A stretch of 64,000 bases of DNA, taken from Candidatus Bathyarchaeota archaeon (lineage in GTDB: Archaea; Thermoproteota; Bathyarchaeia; JAPDIZ01). Positions 16,446 through 26,108 of the stretch are shown here, in pieces (the first letter of the stretch is position 1; the number at the start of each line of letters is the position of its first letter). The stretch covers positions 186,001-250,000 of the forward strand of contig JAPDIZ010000002.1 in the NCBI GenBank assembly GCA_029259355.1, read 5' to 3'. The translations under genes were made by a program, and so were the position numbers. The notes beneath the pieces were generated by a model. That model was not told the DNA's origin, ran no database searches, and saw only the letters and a list, made by a program, of their open reading frames with translations.

Positions 16446-18800
16446 CTACTTCTTCACCCTTACCAAGCGCTCGACAATCGTTGGGTCCACCGTCGGCTCT
16501 GGAAACGGCTTCCAGCCCTTTGACTTTAGGAACTCCAGTATCTCGTCCTTCATGGTTGTGGGTATGTCAGCTTCTGTCCTTACAAACAGCGGCAGGTCTT
16601 CGGGAAGCCCTCCGTAGAACCTTCTGTAGAGGTCTATGTAGTGAGTTAGCTTGATCATTCTGCCCTTATTGGTGTCGTTTGGCCTTATGCACAGCTTGGT
16701 TGCTAAAACCATCGCCTCCTCCTTGGTCTCAGCTACGCAGATTAAGTGCTCTGGCGCAGGCCCCACAAACACCTTTTCGCCAGTTCTGGCGTTGTAGACG
16801 TACCAGTCCTCTAGCTTATCCTGTCTACCTAGATACTGCCTCCTGTACTTGGCTCCGTGTGGTCCAGTTATCACTGGAACACCCCATCTATTGAAGCCGG
16901 TTGCTATGGACGCTGCCTTCTGCGACATAGCTCCCCAAGCAATTCCGCAGGCACCGACTCTGTTGAGGATGTAGTCCGCAATTTCCTCAAAGTTTGCTCT
17001 AAGGGGTCTTTTTGCGAATATATTAGCTATCTTGATAGCTGCACCCGCTATGTGAGCGTTGGATACGCAGGAGCCGCAGTTGACGACACCGCCCGCATCA
17101 AATACTCCGGGGTACTTCTCATACACCGTTAGACCGTCTTCGTCTCTCCAGTATCCAGCGTCAATGGCTTCACACCCAGTCAGCACTACGATGTAGTTTC
17201 TCTTAGCAAATTCGTCGCACATTTCAGCTACGTCTCTACCACCAAATGGGTAGTTAGCGCAGCCTACAAGCGCAATGACGCCAGGTATCTCTCCTAGGAC
17301 TATGGGCGCACCGACTTCACGTATCTCCGTGTCTCGGATTGGGCCTCTCCCAGCTCTTATCTTATACTTCTCCGTCTTTATCTTGTGCTCCGCAGCCTTC
17401 ATCATAACAGTCACTATCGGTATATTGGCTCTGCAGTCATGCTCGCACCTACCGCATCCGCTGCACCACTCATATAGTTCAGCAAACAGCGTAAAGTCTC
17501 CTTTTGCCGCCGCCTTAACCGCGTCGCGTACTGGGAAGCTGTTGGGACAGTTGCGCACGCAATTCATGCAGTCAACGCACTTTTCGCAAAGCTTGATGAT
17601 CTCCTCCTTCTCCGGAACAAGCTTGTAGGTCTTTCTTTGAGGCGCAAGCGCTACCGCAACCCTTACCGCTACCTCGGCCGCTTTCTCTGGTTCCTCGATG
17701 AATACCCCTGTTCTGCCGCTCAACAATTCGTTGACGATAGCGTCTACGGGTTCGTGTGTCATGTCTGGTAAGCCTAAGCATTTCTTATCGCTACACGCGA
17801 TCACTTTTGCCTTGATCTTCTCGGCTTCCTCTACGATGTCCGTTCTAATGCACTGCTCATCGACGACTATTACATCTGGGACCCCGGTTCTTACGTACTT
17901 GAGTTGCCTACTGAGGGAACCGACTATTTTTGCTCTCTGCGCCTTCCTATACCTCGTCACGTCTATTGCCGTGCAGCAGACTCCGCACACCTCTACTGCA
18001 TCGTACAGACCAGCCTCATGGAGATAGTCAATGATCGCGATGCCAAACATCGGGTTATGGCCTATCAGGAAGATCACTGGCTTTGTTATGTCCACGGTTC
18101 CAAAGCCCAGTTCAATCAAGGGGGCATCTGGGTCTCCTCTGGGGAAGTCGAAGCCCACTATCTCAGCGATGTCAGCAACTTCTTTAGCGAGGTTGTCCAG
18201 CATTCCGATGTGAAGAGCTTTTGACTCATAGTCGAGGTAATGGCCTTCTTGCCCAAAGTGGGTTGCGTCCAAGCACTGAACAATCTGATCGCTTATGTAG
18301 TCGAGCACAACCTCTAGGTCGCCTAACCGCCTTGGCCTGATTCCACAAACAGTTCTTGTAATCGGAGCCTCTAGAAAGACCTCTTCTCCCATGTCTATCG
18401 GGTAGTCTCTCCCCTTCTTCTCGATCAAGTATTCGAGTACGTGTCTCGCGTGTGCGCAGTGCGCAGATGCACCCATGCAGCACGCGACCAAGACAATTCT
18501 CGCTTGTTGCGTAGCTATGTCTAAGCCACAGGCGCCCCTTCTGTCGCGTGAGAGGTTGCATTTACCAAAAGTGCAGAGGCAGCACATGTCACAGAAGGGT
18601 GCGTAGAAGGGCTTGTAGCGGCTCAAGAGTTTAAAGTCCCAACTCCTCAATGAAGTAATCTTTGGGAATGGCGTTGGACCCAGCGGCTCTTCCCAAGGCT
18701 CCTCCTCGACTATGCGTCCAATAGAAACGTCGATGCCCTTTGCCTCGACTATGTCCGTCTTTAGCTCTTTAATCCTAATCAAAGCAGATTCGCCGCTCAA
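16446..18800 (-). CDS. cdhA: CO dehydrogenase/acetyl-CoA synthase alpha subunit
   Basis: Carries the CO-oxidising/CO2-reducing active site of the archaeal CODH/ACS complex (Wood-Ljungdahl pathway). At 784 aa it is full length. Visible in order: PFCDMCCLCTFGKC (cluster B/D region), CMGASAHCAHARH, two ferredoxin-type sets CEKCVDCMNCVRNCP and CSGCGRCEHDC, then C-cluster blocks VGCANYPFGGRD, NCGSCVSNAHIAG and GACGIAWGAMSQ. All expected ligands appear present, so the enzyme should be active. TTG start after AGGTG. The genes for the epsilon, beta, gamma and delta subunits are not adjacent, which is unusual because they normally form one operon. A radical SAM gene follows. Confidence 0.96.
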   Translation of the reverse strand: MSGESALIRIKELKTDIVEAKGIDVSIGRIVEEEPWEEPLGPTPFPKITSLRSWDFKLLSRYKPFYAPFCDMCCLCTFGKCNLSRDRRGACGLDIATQQARIVLVACCMGASAHCAHARHVLEYLIEKKGRDYPIDMGEEVFLEAPITRTVCGIRPRRLGDLEVVLDYISDQIVQCLDATHFGQEGHYLDYESKALHIGMLDNLAKEVADIAEIVGFDFPRGDPDAPLIELGFGTVDITKPVIFLIGHNPMFGIAIIDYLHEAGLYDAVEVCGVCCTAIDVTRYRKAQRAKIVGSLSRQLKYVRTGVPDVIVVDEQCIRTDIVEEAEKIKAKVIACSDKKCLGLPDMTHEPVDAIVNELLSGRTGVFIEEPEKAAEVAVRVAVALAPQRKTYKLVPEKEEIIKLCEKCVDCMNCVRNCPNSFPVRDAVKAAAKGDFTLFAELYEWCSGCGRCEHDCRANIPIVTVMMKAAEHKIKTEKYKIRAGRGPIRDTEIREVGAPIVLGEIPGVIALVGCANYPFGGRDVAEMCDEFAKRNYIVVLTGCEAIDAGYWRDEDGLTVYEKYPGVFDAGGVVNCGSCVSNAHIAGAAIKIANIFAKRPLRANFEEIADYILNRVGACGIAWGAMSQKAASIATGFNRWGVPVITGPHGAKYRRQYLGRQDKLEDWYVYNARTGEKVFVGPAPEHLICVAETKEEAMVLATKLCIRPNDTNKGRMIKLTHYIDLYRRFYGGLPEDLPLFVRTEADIPTTMKDEILEFLKSKGWKPFPEPTVDPTIVERLVRVKK

Positions 18801-18882
18801 CGCAAGGCACCTGCGTTAAGCCTTTGGCAACCTAAACAAACGACGCTGTTTAAAAAACTTATGAGTAAAGCCGAAGGCTAAG

Positions 18883-19149
18883 CTACTCCCTTGTAAGCAC
18901 TATCTCGATCGTTGATACCCCTCTCGGAGCCTCCTCACCCAATACTTCTGTCCCTATCTTGACTTCGCACTTCACGGACTCGCCCATTCTTCGCTTGACT
19001 ATTTCGGCGACATCTACAGCTTTGGAGATCTGCTTTCCCCTTGCTTTTAGAACGATCTCGTTGGCTCCTTGGCTAAGCTGAACCAATGCAGCTAAGGCGT
19101 AGTTCATGGCAGGCTTTCTGCCGATCCTAATCACATTTTGCTCTGACAC
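18883..19149 (-). CDS. albA: DNA/RNA-binding protein Alba
   Basis: Abundant archaeal chromatin and RNA-binding protein, 88 aa, forming dimers. The signature IRIGRKPAMNYALA holds the lysine (K12) equivalent to the acetylation-regulated K16 of Sulfolobus Alba, followed by ISKAVDVAEIVKRRM and the closing IEIVLTRE strand. GTG start with GGGGG 7 nt upstream. It stands alone, 82 bp upstream of cdhA and downstream of rpo6, all on the minus strand. Confidence 0.96.
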   Translation of the reverse strand: MSEQNVIRIGRKPAMNYALAALVQLSQGANEIVLKARGKQISKAVDVAEIVKRRMGESVKCEVKIGTEVLGEEAPRGVSTIEIVLTRE

Positions 19150-19257
19150 TTCACAACCCCCGCTTTGCCTACCCCGCCAGTCGCGATGCTATACCCTATA
19201 GGCGAGGTGCACAACCTACTAAAACAAGGTATTGTTTTAAAGATTTGGGTGGGTTTG

Positions 19258-19569
19258 CTACGGCCTCAGCTTCTCCTTCTTTTCAAGCTCCAAGAGCTGC
19301 TTAAGCGGTACGTCTTGATAAGTCCCATCTGGTAGGGTTCTACGTATCGTTATGGGGAGTATTCCCGACTTAAGCTCCAACAAAGCAATCTCTACGGGGT
19401 TAGTAACGCCTTCAGGGACTTCTATTAGCACTGGAGCGCCCATAGCTATTTGAAGAGCCCTTGCACCGACTATCCTCGCCCTCTCGAACCTCGTTAGCCT
19501 CGGAGGCCCAATAAGGATTTGTTGGGAGGTTTGTGCTGAGCTAGTCGAATTCCGTCTTTCCTCCTCCAG
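19258..19569 (-). CDS. rpo6: RNA polymerase subunit Rpo6 (RpoK)
   Basis: Small essential RNA polymerase subunit (eukaryotic Rpb6, bacterial omega). The conserved core [20 protein letters not shown], then [27 protein letters not shown] and TLPDGTYQ is intact. The N-terminal start is unclear. ATG at 19644 and TTG at 19635 lie far inside the thermosome gene and lack a ribosome site. CTG at 19569 follows GAGGG by 8 nt and gives 103 aa, close to family length. I use the CTG. Even so the gene overlaps the thermosome 3' end by 29 nt in another frame, so the two are probably translationally coupled. Confidence 0.9.
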   Translation of the reverse strand: MEEERRNSTSSAQTSQQILIGPPRLTRFERARIVGARALQIAMGAPVLIEVPEGVTNPVEIALLELKSGILPITIRRTLPDGTYQDVPLKQLLELEKKEKLRP

Positions 19570-21220
19570 CTTCTTCTCCCTCTTCTCCCTCTCCAGTCTT
19601 CGATGGCTCTTTGGTCTCGAGCTTGGCCGCAGCAATAACGTCATCTATCTTTAATATCATTGTCGCTGCTTCGGTCACTGACTTAACTACTTGCTTCTTC
19701 ACCATCACAGGCTCGAAGATAGCTCGCTCCCACATATCAGCTACCTTGCCAGCCTCCATGTCGATACCTGCCCAAAGCTCCCCCTTGTCGTGCTTAGACC
19801 TTAGCTCCACAATCATGTCGATTGGGTCTAGGCCAGCATTTTCGGCTAGCGTCATCGGAATCGACTCCAGAGCCTCCGCAAACGCCAGCGCAGCTAGCTG
19901 CTCTCTTCCGCTTAAGCTCTCAGCCCACTTGCGAAGCCTTCTAACGACCTCGACTTCTGGAGCTCCTCCTCCAGCCAGCAGCTTCGGCTCCTTGATGACA
20001 TCCCTTATCACGCAGAGCGCATCATGCAACGAACGCTCGGCTTCGTCAACAACTCTCTCAGCTCCTCCTCTGAGCAGTATGGTCACTGCCTTGGGGTTCT
20101 TGCATCCCTCGATAAATGTCATCTTTTCATCTCCAACCTTCTTCTCCTCAACTACCTCAGCCTCTCCTAGGTCGTCGGGCGTTAGGTCCTCTATTTTGCT
20201 GACGATCTTGGCGCCCGTTGCCTTGGCGATCTTCTCTATGTCGGAGGACTTGATGCGCCTACAAGCCAATATGCCCTTCTTAGCCAAGAAGTGCTGAGCC
20301 ACGTCGTCGATGCCCTTTTGGCACATCACCACGTTCGCGCCTGTGGAGGCGAGCTTCTCCACCATGTCTCTGAGCATGCGATTTTCTTCGTCGATAAAGG
20401 CCTTCATCTGCTCGGGGTCTTCGATGTGTAGCTTAGCGTCAAACTCGGTCTTCTTAACCTCTAGCGCGCATTCGAGGAGAGCGATCTTGGCCTTCTCAAC
20501 CCTCTTGGGCATCCCTGGGTGGACAACTTCCTTGTCGAGCACGATGCCCTTGACCATCTGCGTATCGCTTATTGAGCCGCCAGCCTTCTTCTGGATCTTT
20601 ACGTCGTCGATGTCTATCTTCCACTCGCCATTGACTTTCTCAGCTACCTGCAGAATAGCCTCAACCGCTAGGTTGGCTAGGTAGTCTCTCGCCTCAGCCA
20701 CGAACTTGCTAGCCAGCGCCGTCATAGCCACTTTCCTCAGCATCTCCTTGTCGGTGGGGTCTACTGGAACGGCGATTTCGTCCAAGTACTTGAGGGCTTC
20801 TTCGGCCGCTCTTCGGTAGCCGTCGATTATTATCACTGGGTGTATCTCCTTTGCAATGAGGTCTTCTGCCTTAGCCAACAGCTCTCCAGCTAAGACCACA
20901 GCCGTGGTAGTTCCGTCGCCAACCTCCTTATCCTGCGTCTTAGCAACCTCGACCATCATCTTGGCAGCGGGGTGCTGCACATCCATCTCGTCCAGTATGG
21001 TGGCACCGTCGTTGGTGATGGTTACGTCTCCGAAGGTGTCTACCAACATCTTATCCATTCCCTTAGGCCCTAGAGAGCTCTTGACGATCTCTGCGATGAT
21101 GCGTGCCGCCATTATGTTGTTGTGCTGAGCATCTCTTCCTCTAGCCCGTGTGGTTCCCTCCTTTAGTATGAGTATTGGCTGGCCAGTTTCGGTGACTGCA
21201 GGGATAGCTGTTGCGCTCAT
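19541..21220 (-). CDS. thsA: Thermosome (group II chaperonin) subunit
   Basis: ATP-dependent protein-folding chaperonin that builds double rings. About 559 aa with every hallmark: [34 protein letters not shown] (nucleotide loop), the TNDGATIL strand, [16 protein letters not shown], and [14 protein letters not shown] in the equatorial part. The C-terminus is a flexible acidic, Gly-rich tail ([17 protein letters not shown]) rather than the common GGM repeats. The ATG at 21220 has GGTGAT directly upstream; GTG at 21229 is less likely. The tail region overlaps rpo6. Confidence 0.97.
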   Translation of the reverse strand: MSATAIPAVTETGQPILILKEGTTRARGRDAQHNNIMAARIIAEIVKSSLGPKGMDKMLVDTFGDVTITNDGATILDEMDVQHPAAKMMVEVAKTQDKEVGDGTTTAVVLAGELLAKAEDLIAKEIHPVIIIDGYRRAAEEALKYLDEIAVPVDPTDKEMLRKVAMTALASKFVAEARDYLANLAVEAILQVAEKVNGEWKIDIDDVKIQKKAGGSISDTQMVKGIVLDKEVVHPGMPKRVEKAKIALLECALEVKKTEFDAKLHIEDPEQMKAFIDEENRMLRDMVEKLASTGANVVMCQKGIDDVAQHFLAKKGILACRRIKSSDIEKIAKATGAKIVSKIEDLTPDDLGEAEVVEEKKVGDEKMTFIEGCKNPKAVTILLRGGAERVVDEAERSLHDALCVIRDVIKEPKLLAGGGAPEVEVVRRLRKWAESLSGREQLAALAFAEALESIPMTLAENAGLDPIDMIVELRSKHDKGELWAGIDMEAGKVADMWERAIFEPVMVKKQVVKSVTEAATMILKIDDVIAAAKLETKEPSKTGEGEEGEEAGGGKTEFD

Positions 21221-21323
21221 ATTTATCACCCAAAAACTTAGCTGGGCTTTTGATTAATAGCGCTTCAATAAAAACTTTTCGAAAATCTCCTTCGGAGCAT
21301 CTGGACTACCGCGCAAGCAGCGG

Positions 21324-22580
21324 CTATTGATCCTCCTCGACGCAGAGCCTAAGCTCTCTCAGCGCATCCAAGAAATCCCCATAGACCAAAACTTGGTGGT
21401 TTCCTAGCAGCTCGACCTTATCGAGCAGAGACCTATCCACCTCGAGCCTAGCTTGTGTTCTGCAGAGAGATTCTAGACCCAGTGGTGAGTCGATTACGCG
21501 TACGCGATGAGCTCGAATTACTGGCTTGATGGGGGATGTGTGGAGCAGCACAGCATCTCCCTTTGGCAGCGAAACTCTCAAAGAAACGCTTTTTCCAGAC
21601 TCGAAGTGGGTCGTAAGCTCGATGGGTTTTTGCGCAAGGCTCGTTGGCGCTGTGCAATGAGCGAGTACAACCTCTCCAGCGTCCGCATCTATTTGAGCGA
21701 GGTTTGCCATCCAAGGAACTTCTCCGCAGAGCGCGTAGCCGATAGCCATTGCTGAAAGCGCCCACAGATCAGCTTCGCAAGCCGCTACAACCCCCTCTCC
21801 GCAGAGGAGAGCAAGCGTGAGGCATGGAGCCACCCCCAACTTCTCAATCACGGGGAAGCAGTCAATGGTGAAAGCGTCAAAGCCCTCCTCCGCAAGCCAG
21901 CTCCTAACCGCTAGGTACATCTTGGTGGCATCCCTCACCCAATCGGGTTTGAGGGAGCCGAGGACGAAGTTGCCGCGTGAGCGCAAAAACTCCTCTACGT
22001 CGAGAAGATCAATCGAACTCATCCTGCTCTGAAGAGCCTCTATGCTTTTGAAGGTTATAGCTACTCCAAACAGCCTCTCCACATCCCTCGCATCTTCCCG
22101 CAGCTTTTCCCAAGTCCCGTCATCTCCCACAACGAGTGCTCTCAAACCCCTTATGCGCTTGGCCGCAGCTCTAGCCACCAGCCTGTTCACAAGCTTTTTG
22201 GGGCATTGGTGGGGTTCGCCATAGACTAAGTAACCCCTCCAAACCCCTCTCCTCCTCATTTTCTCGATCGCGCTCAGCGCAGAGGGCAGGCTGTTATTGC
22301 GGGAATACGCCCATATCCAAGCTCTTTCGCCAGCTACTAGCTCAGCCACTGCTCTGCTAGTTCCGCCACTAGCTGCGAAAACGACTACTTCGTCAAACCT
22401 TCCAAACTCTCGCTTGAGAGCGCTCAGCTCGTTTGTTCGGGGAAAGATTCTGGACTCAACGTCAGCTTTGCTGAGCTTAAGAGCGGCTTGTGCGCGCTCT
22501 GCTTCAGCCAACACCCTCCTCTCGTGTAAAGGGCCTGCAACGGAGATCAGCAGAACCTTTGGCGAAAACTCCTCAGCCAA
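21324..22580 (-). CDS. L-fucose/L-arabinose isomerase-fold protein
   Basis: About 418 aa, resembling the L-fucose isomerase-like family (COG2407). The N-terminal half looks like two Rossmann-type domains (VVVFAASGGTSRAVAELV, ALVVGDD); the C-terminal half has the family features ACEADLWALSAMAIGY and VVLAHCTAPTSLA. True substrate unknown; many archaeal members are not proven sugar isomerases. TTG at 22580 has GGAGG 7 nt upstream and overlaps the moaA stop region by 8 nt, so the two are an operon. A GTG at 22586 is the alternative start. Confidence 0.75.
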   Translation of the reverse strand: MAEEFSPKVLLISVAGPLHERRVLAEAERAQAALKLSKADVESRIFPRTNELSALKREFGRFDEVVVFAASGGTSRAVAELVAGERAWIWAYSRNNSLPSALSAIEKMRRRGVWRGYLVYGEPHQCPKKLVNRLVARAAAKRIRGLRALVVGDDGTWEKLREDARDVERLFGVAITFKSIEALQSRMSSIDLLDVEEFLRSRGNFVLGSLKPDWVRDATKMYLAVRSWLAEEGFDAFTIDCFPVIEKLGVAPCLTLALLCGEGVVAACEADLWALSAMAIGYALCGEVPWMANLAQIDADAGEVVLAHCTAPTSLAQKPIELTTHFESGKSVSLRVSLPKGDAVLLHTSPIKPVIRAHRVRVIDSPLGLESLCRTQARLEVDRSLLDKVELLGNHQVLVYGDFLDALRELRLCVEEDQ

Positions 22581-23508
22581 CCTCACTCCTCCTCAGCTGG
22601 TAAAAGGGGCGGCGGCGCTTGACAGCTTCAACGATAGCTTTCTTTACGCTACTTAAGCTGCCTTCGCTGAGCGCTGGGTATAGGTCTACGCAGTTGTCTT
22701 CTCTCATCAAGCACGGCTTTAGCCTTCCATCAGGCGTTAGCCTAATTCGCCTACAGTTCATGCAGAACTCGGTGTTGTGGAATGGCCTAACGAGCTCCAC
22801 CACGCCCCCATTCCTCAGGTAGTAGACTCTTCGCCTATGAAGCGCTCTTGTAACGATCTTCTCTGCTCTCTGAGCAAGCGCTTTCTCGACTTCGTCGAGG
22901 GGTACGAAGTGCTTTTCGAAGAAATCTCGCGAAACGCCTACGGGCTCTAGCTCGATGAGCTGCAAAACCGCTCCCCTGCTCCTAGCAAACTCTAGCATAT
23001 GCGGGATCTCCTCGTAGTTTAGCCCAGCCATGACCACGAAGTTCACCTTAAGCGGCGAGAGCCCATGCTCGATCGCCGCGTCGATACCCTCGACTACTTT
23101 TTGAAGCGGGTAGGTGCTCCTGGTGATGAGCTTATAGGTCTCCGGATCTAAGGAGTCGAGGCTGACGTTCACCCTCCTCAGCCCAGCTCTCGCCAAGTCT
23201 TGTGCGTACTCGGCTAAGAGCGTTCCGTTGGTTGTCATAGAAACCTCTTTGACTCCTCTCTGAGAAGAAATCGCCTCGACTACATCGACTATATCGCTTC
23301 TTACGAGAGGCTCTCCTCCAGTGATCTTGAACTTAGCTATGCCTAGGTCTACAGCAGCTTCGACCACCCTCGCGATCTCCTCAGGAGTGAGCTCCCTAGC
23401 AGCTGAAGAAACTCCTTCTCTGTGGCAGTAGACACACCTTAGGTTACAGGAAGTAGTGATGGAGATCCTCATGCTCGTAACTGGTCTTCCATAGGAGTCT
23501 ATCAGCAA
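22573..23508 (-). CDS. moaA: GTP 3',8-cyclase MoaA
   Basis: Radical SAM enzyme that rearranges GTP in the first step of molybdopterin synthesis. 311 aa. The SAM cluster is CNLRCVYC (Cys 21, 25, 28); the C-terminal substrate cluster is CMNCRRIRLTPDGRLKPC. KITGGEPLVR and SMTTNGTLL are typical. The cofactor would serve the tungsten aldehyde oxidoreductase encoded near 46-48 kb. TTG start at 23508. It overlaps the downstream isomerase-like gene. Confidence 0.95.
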   Translation of the reverse strand: MLIDSYGRPVTSMRISITTSCNLRCVYCHREGVSSAARELTPEEIARVVEAAVDLGIAKFKITGGEPLVRSDIVDVVEAISSQRGVKEVSMTTNGTLLAEYAQDLARAGLRRVNVSLDSLDPETYKLITRSTYPLQKVVEGIDAAIEHGLSPLKVNFVVMAGLNYEEIPHMLEFARSRGAVLQLIELEPVGVSRDFFEKHFVPLDEVEKALAQRAEKIVTRALHRRRVYYLRNGGVVELVRPFHNTEFCMNCRRIRLTPDGRLKPCLMREDNCVDLYPALSEGSLSSVKKAIVEAVKRRRPFYQLRRSEVG

Positions 23509-23572
23509 GCTAGTGCACCACGTTATGCATAGCTATGCATAACAATGGGATAAAAGGGTTTGTGAAAGGAGA

Positions 23573-23764
23573 CTACCGCTCCACCCTCTTCGGCTTAATC
23601 CTCTGAAGAAGCGTGAGCATGTAGAGCAGCCTAAAGCACCTGTTGCATACGTATCTGCGGACGGGGATGCTTTCGTAGCAGATGACGTAGTACCGGGCTT
23701 CTCTTCCACACCTGTAGCACACCTCTCGCTTTCCAGCGGGTCCGTAGAGCACTATGGGGGTCAA
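23573..23764 (-). CDS. Small zinc-finger protein
   Basis: A 63-residue basic protein with two CxxC pairs, CYRCGREARYY and YVCNRCFRLL, which should bind one zinc, and a basic C-terminus (RIKPKRVER). I do not recognise a named family; a DNA/RNA-binding or ribosome-associated role is only a guess. TTG at 23764 is preceded by GGTGAGG. A TATA-like ATATGTATATG lies about 35-45 bp upstream on the minus strand (23797-23808). Confidence 0.6.
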   Translation of the reverse strand: MTPIVLYGPAGKREVCYRCGREARYYVICYESIPVRRYVCNRCFRLLYMLTLLQRIKPKRVER

Positions 23765-24060
23765 AGCCTCACCACAGCTTCATTTGTTGTTTAACACATA
23801 TACATATATGTCATATTTTATGGTTGCGTTACTCATGAGGTACTTCTATGTGGATAAGCCACGTGCTAGATATCATTTTCAAAAATATGCTTAAAATGGG
23901 TCAATTTTTTGAAAAAAATTTAGGAGGTATGCACTCTTCAATAACCTTTTCAGGTTCCAAAATCATTATTCTCTAATCAATAATGCAAAGGCTACGCGTT
24001 GGTGACGTGTAGACAGAAACGGCTTTAGGCGAGTCGTGTTGTGTAGAAGTGCGATGCACC
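23765..24060. other. AT-rich spacer between two small genes
   Basis: Nearly 300 bp, much richer in A+T than the rest of the window. It holds the palindrome ACATATATGT (23802-23811, within the promoter of the zinc-finger gene), an A/T inverted repeat AATTTTTT-G-AAAAAAATT (23903-23920), and just after it GGAGG followed by a 15-codon frame from ATG at 23929. I see no convincing gene or structured RNA. Confidence 0.5.
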
Positions 24061-24234
24061 ATGCGGTCTGGTCGGAAGAAGTATAGGACAGTGGGGCTGC
24101 CAGAAACCCTCTATCTTGAGTGCGAAAGGGTTGTGAGAGAGGGGCTCTACGGATACTCCTCGGTTTCGGAGTTTGTTAAAGACGCTGTTAGGAGAAGGTT
24201 AGAGGAGATTAAGGAGAAGATGCAGAACCGCTGA
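24061..24234 (+). CDS. Ribbon-helix-helix (CopG-like) DNA-binding protein
   Basis: A 57-residue protein with the RHH pattern: a short basic beta strand (KYRTVGLPETLYLECERV), a turn with YGYSSVSEFVKDAVRRRL and a charged C-terminal helix. Such proteins bind DNA as dimers and usually repress their own promoter or a neighbour. No toxin gene is adjacent, so it is more likely a free-standing regulator than an antitoxin. ATG at 24061 is preferred; GTG at 24049 would add four residues. Its target may lie in the AT-rich spacer. Confidence 0.75.
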   Translation: MRSGRKKYRTVGLPETLYLECERVVREGLYGYSSVSEFVKDAVRRRLEEIKEKMQNR

Positions 24235-24274
24235 CGCAGAGAAAATTTTTCCCACATCCTTCTCCCCCGAGAAT

Positions 24275-24287
24275 TGATTTAAATAAA
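24275..24287 (+). promoter_or_regulatory. Promoter of the leuC-leuD-dehydrogenase operon
   Basis: TGATTTAAATAAA is a good archaeal TATA element. It predicts transcription from about 24305, leaving a leader of about 20 nt with GGTGA 6 nt before the TTG start of the operon's first gene. Confidence 0.45.
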
Positions 24288-24327
24288 CGAGGCTCTCTAT
24301 GCAACAAGCCGTTACGGGTGAAGCTGC

Positions 24328-25587
24328 TTGGGCAAAACCATAGCTGAGAAGCTACTGAGCAGAGCAGCTGGCAAAGATGTTAGCGCAGGAGACATAGTGG
24401 TTGCAAGCATAGACCTAGCCATGACCCACGACGGATCTGGCCACCTAGCGATAAGAGCGATGAAGAGCATGGGCGGAGAAAGAGTGTGGGATCCCTCTAA
24501 GGTTAAGATAGTCATCGACCACGTCGCTCCAAGCGCCTTCGACCGAACCTCAGACATACACAACGAGCTTAGGGAGTTTGCCCACCAGCAAGAGGTGCAG
24601 CTCTACGACGTGGGGTCTGGGATATGCCACCAGCTCATGATCGAAGACCACGTGTGCCCAGGCATGCTCGCCGTAGCCACAGACTCCCACACTTGCAGCT
24701 ACGGAGCGCTGGGAGCCTTCGGCACAGGGATAGGCGCTACCGAGATGGGGGCGGTGCTTATGCTAGGGAAGCTCTGGTTCATGGTTCCCGAAACCATCAA
24801 AATAGTTTTGAGCGGGTCGCCGCCTCCGCTCACGCTCCCCAAAGACATCGTGCTGTTCGTAGCTGGCGAGGTAGGGGTTGATGGAGCAACTTATAGAGCC
24901 ATCGAGTACGAGGGCGATGCTGTGCGGGAGATGAGCGTTTCGGGCAGGATCACTCTATGCAACATGGCGGTGGAGATGGGAGCAAAAACAGGTTTTGTAT
25001 CCACTGACGAAAAGACTCGAGAATACCTCGCTAAAGTGGGTAGGGAATCGTGCTTCCAAGAGGTTACTCCAGACCCCGACGCTGAGTATCACGACGTGAT
25101 AGAGCTTGAGGTAGATGGGCTTGAGCCCGTGGTAGCTTGCCCAAGCCAAGTGGACAACGTCAGAGCTGTGGCAGAGGTCGACGACGTCGAAGTGAACCAA
25201 GTGTTCATTGGCTCCTGCACCAACGGAAGGCTTGAAGATCTGCTCATAGCCGCCCAAATCCTCGACGGCAAAAGAGTTCACCCCAGCGTCAGAGCGATAG
25301 TAATCCCAGCGTCTCGCAGGGTTTTCCTCGAAGCCCTTAAGCTGAGGGTTATCGAAAAGCTCGCTAAAGCTGGATGTGTCATCGCTCCACCGGGATGCGG
25401 CCCATGCGCTGGAGCTCACATGGGGGTGCTGGGTAAGGGAGAGGTCTGCGTATCTACATCCAACAGAAACTTCGTTGGGAGAATGGGCAGCCCAGACGCT
25501 AAGGTATACCTAGCCTCTCCCGCAACAGCAGCCGCGTCCGCCTTGACGGGGAGGATAACCGATCCGAGGGAGGTGCTGAATAGGTGA
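24328..25587 (+). CDS. leuC: 3-Isopropylmalate dehydratase/homoaconitase large subunit
   Basis: Large subunit (419 aa) of the two-subunit archaeal aconitase-family hydro-lyase. It binds a [4Fe-4S] cluster through Cys in [21 protein letters not shown] and PPGCGPCAG. Archaeal enzymes of this type act on isopropylmalate, citramalate or homocitrate-type substrates, and the sequence alone does not decide. TTG start after GGTGA. The next two genes overlap one another, giving a compact operon that covers isomerisation and oxidative decarboxylation. Confidence 0.92.
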   Translation: MGKTIAEKLLSRAAGKDVSAGDIVVASIDLAMTHDGSGHLAIRAMKSMGGERVWDPSKVKIVIDHVAPSAFDRTSDIHNELREFAHQQEVQLYDVGSGICHQLMIEDHVCPGMLAVATDSHTCSYGALGAFGTGIGATEMGAVLMLGKLWFMVPETIKIVLSGSPPPLTLPKDIVLFVAGEVGVDGATYRAIEYEGDAVREMSVSGRITLCNMAVEMGAKTGFVSTDEKTREYLAKVGRESCFQEVTPDPDAEYHDVIELEVDGLEPVVACPSQVDNVRAVAEVDDVEVNQVFIGSCTNGRLEDLLIAAQILDGKRVHPSVRAIVIPASRRVFLEALKLRVIEKLAKAGCVIAPPGCGPCAGAHMGVLGKGEVCVSTSNRNFVGRMGSPDAKVYLASPATAAASALTGRITDPREVLNR

Positions 25588-26108
25588 GCTCCCACGTGTT
25601 TAGGGGAAGGGTTTGGAAGTTTGGAGACAACGTCACAACAGATGAGATAATTCCTGGGAGGTATCGCTTCAAAACCGATGACATAGGGGAGTGGGCTAAG
25701 CACGTTCTCGAAGGAGCTGACCCCGAGTTCCCCAAAAAGGTTAGGCCAGGCGACGTAGTGGTAGCTGGTAAGAACTTTGGAAGTGGGTCTAGCCGAGAGC
25801 CAGCTCCACTCGTGATAAAGCACGCCGGGATCTCCGCGGTTATTGCCAAGTCCTTTGCCCGCATATTCTTCAGAAACGCCATCAACGTAGGCTTGCCCGT
25901 AGTGATCTGCGAGCAGCTGCCCGACGTAACTGAGGCAGGAGATGTTGTTGAGGTGGATTTGGAGAAGGGCATGGTGAGAAACCTAACCAAGTCTGTGGAG
26001 TTTGCAGCCACCAAAATCCCTAACTTCCTCATGCAGATACTGATGGATGGAGGGCTTGTTGAGCACATAAGGAAGAGGGGAGGCGCGGTTTGGCAAGATA
26101 TAGGGTAG
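25584..26108 (+). CDS. leuD: 3-Isopropylmalate dehydratase/homoaconitase small subunit
   Basis: Small subunit of the dehydratase, 174 aa. It has the swivelling-domain motifs [17 protein letters not shown] at the start and [18 protein letters not shown] near residue 60. The substrate-recognition loop after DEIIPGRY (the YLRT region in LeuD) reads RFKTDD, which differs from classic isopropylmalate enzymes and leaves open citrate or homocitrate as substrate. GTG start overlaps the leuC stop by 4 nt; its 3' end overlaps the dehydrogenase by 19 nt. Confidence 0.92.
   Translation: MSSHVFRGRVWKFGDNVTTDEIIPGRYRFKTDDIGEWAKHVLEGADPEFPKKVRPGDVVVAGKNFGSGSSREPAPLVIKHAGISAVIAKSFARIFFRNAINVGLPVVICEQLPDVTEAGDVVEVDLEKGMVRNLTKSVEFAATKIPNFLMQILMDGGLVEHIRKRGGAVWQDIG

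Noticed and set aside
23929-23976. Fifteen-codon frame after GGAGGT
   Set aside because: GGAGG touches the ATG with no spacing, and nothing supports a function; probably chance.
24061-24234. Antitoxin of a toxin-antitoxin pair
   Set aside because: No short toxin-like gene adjoins it on either side.
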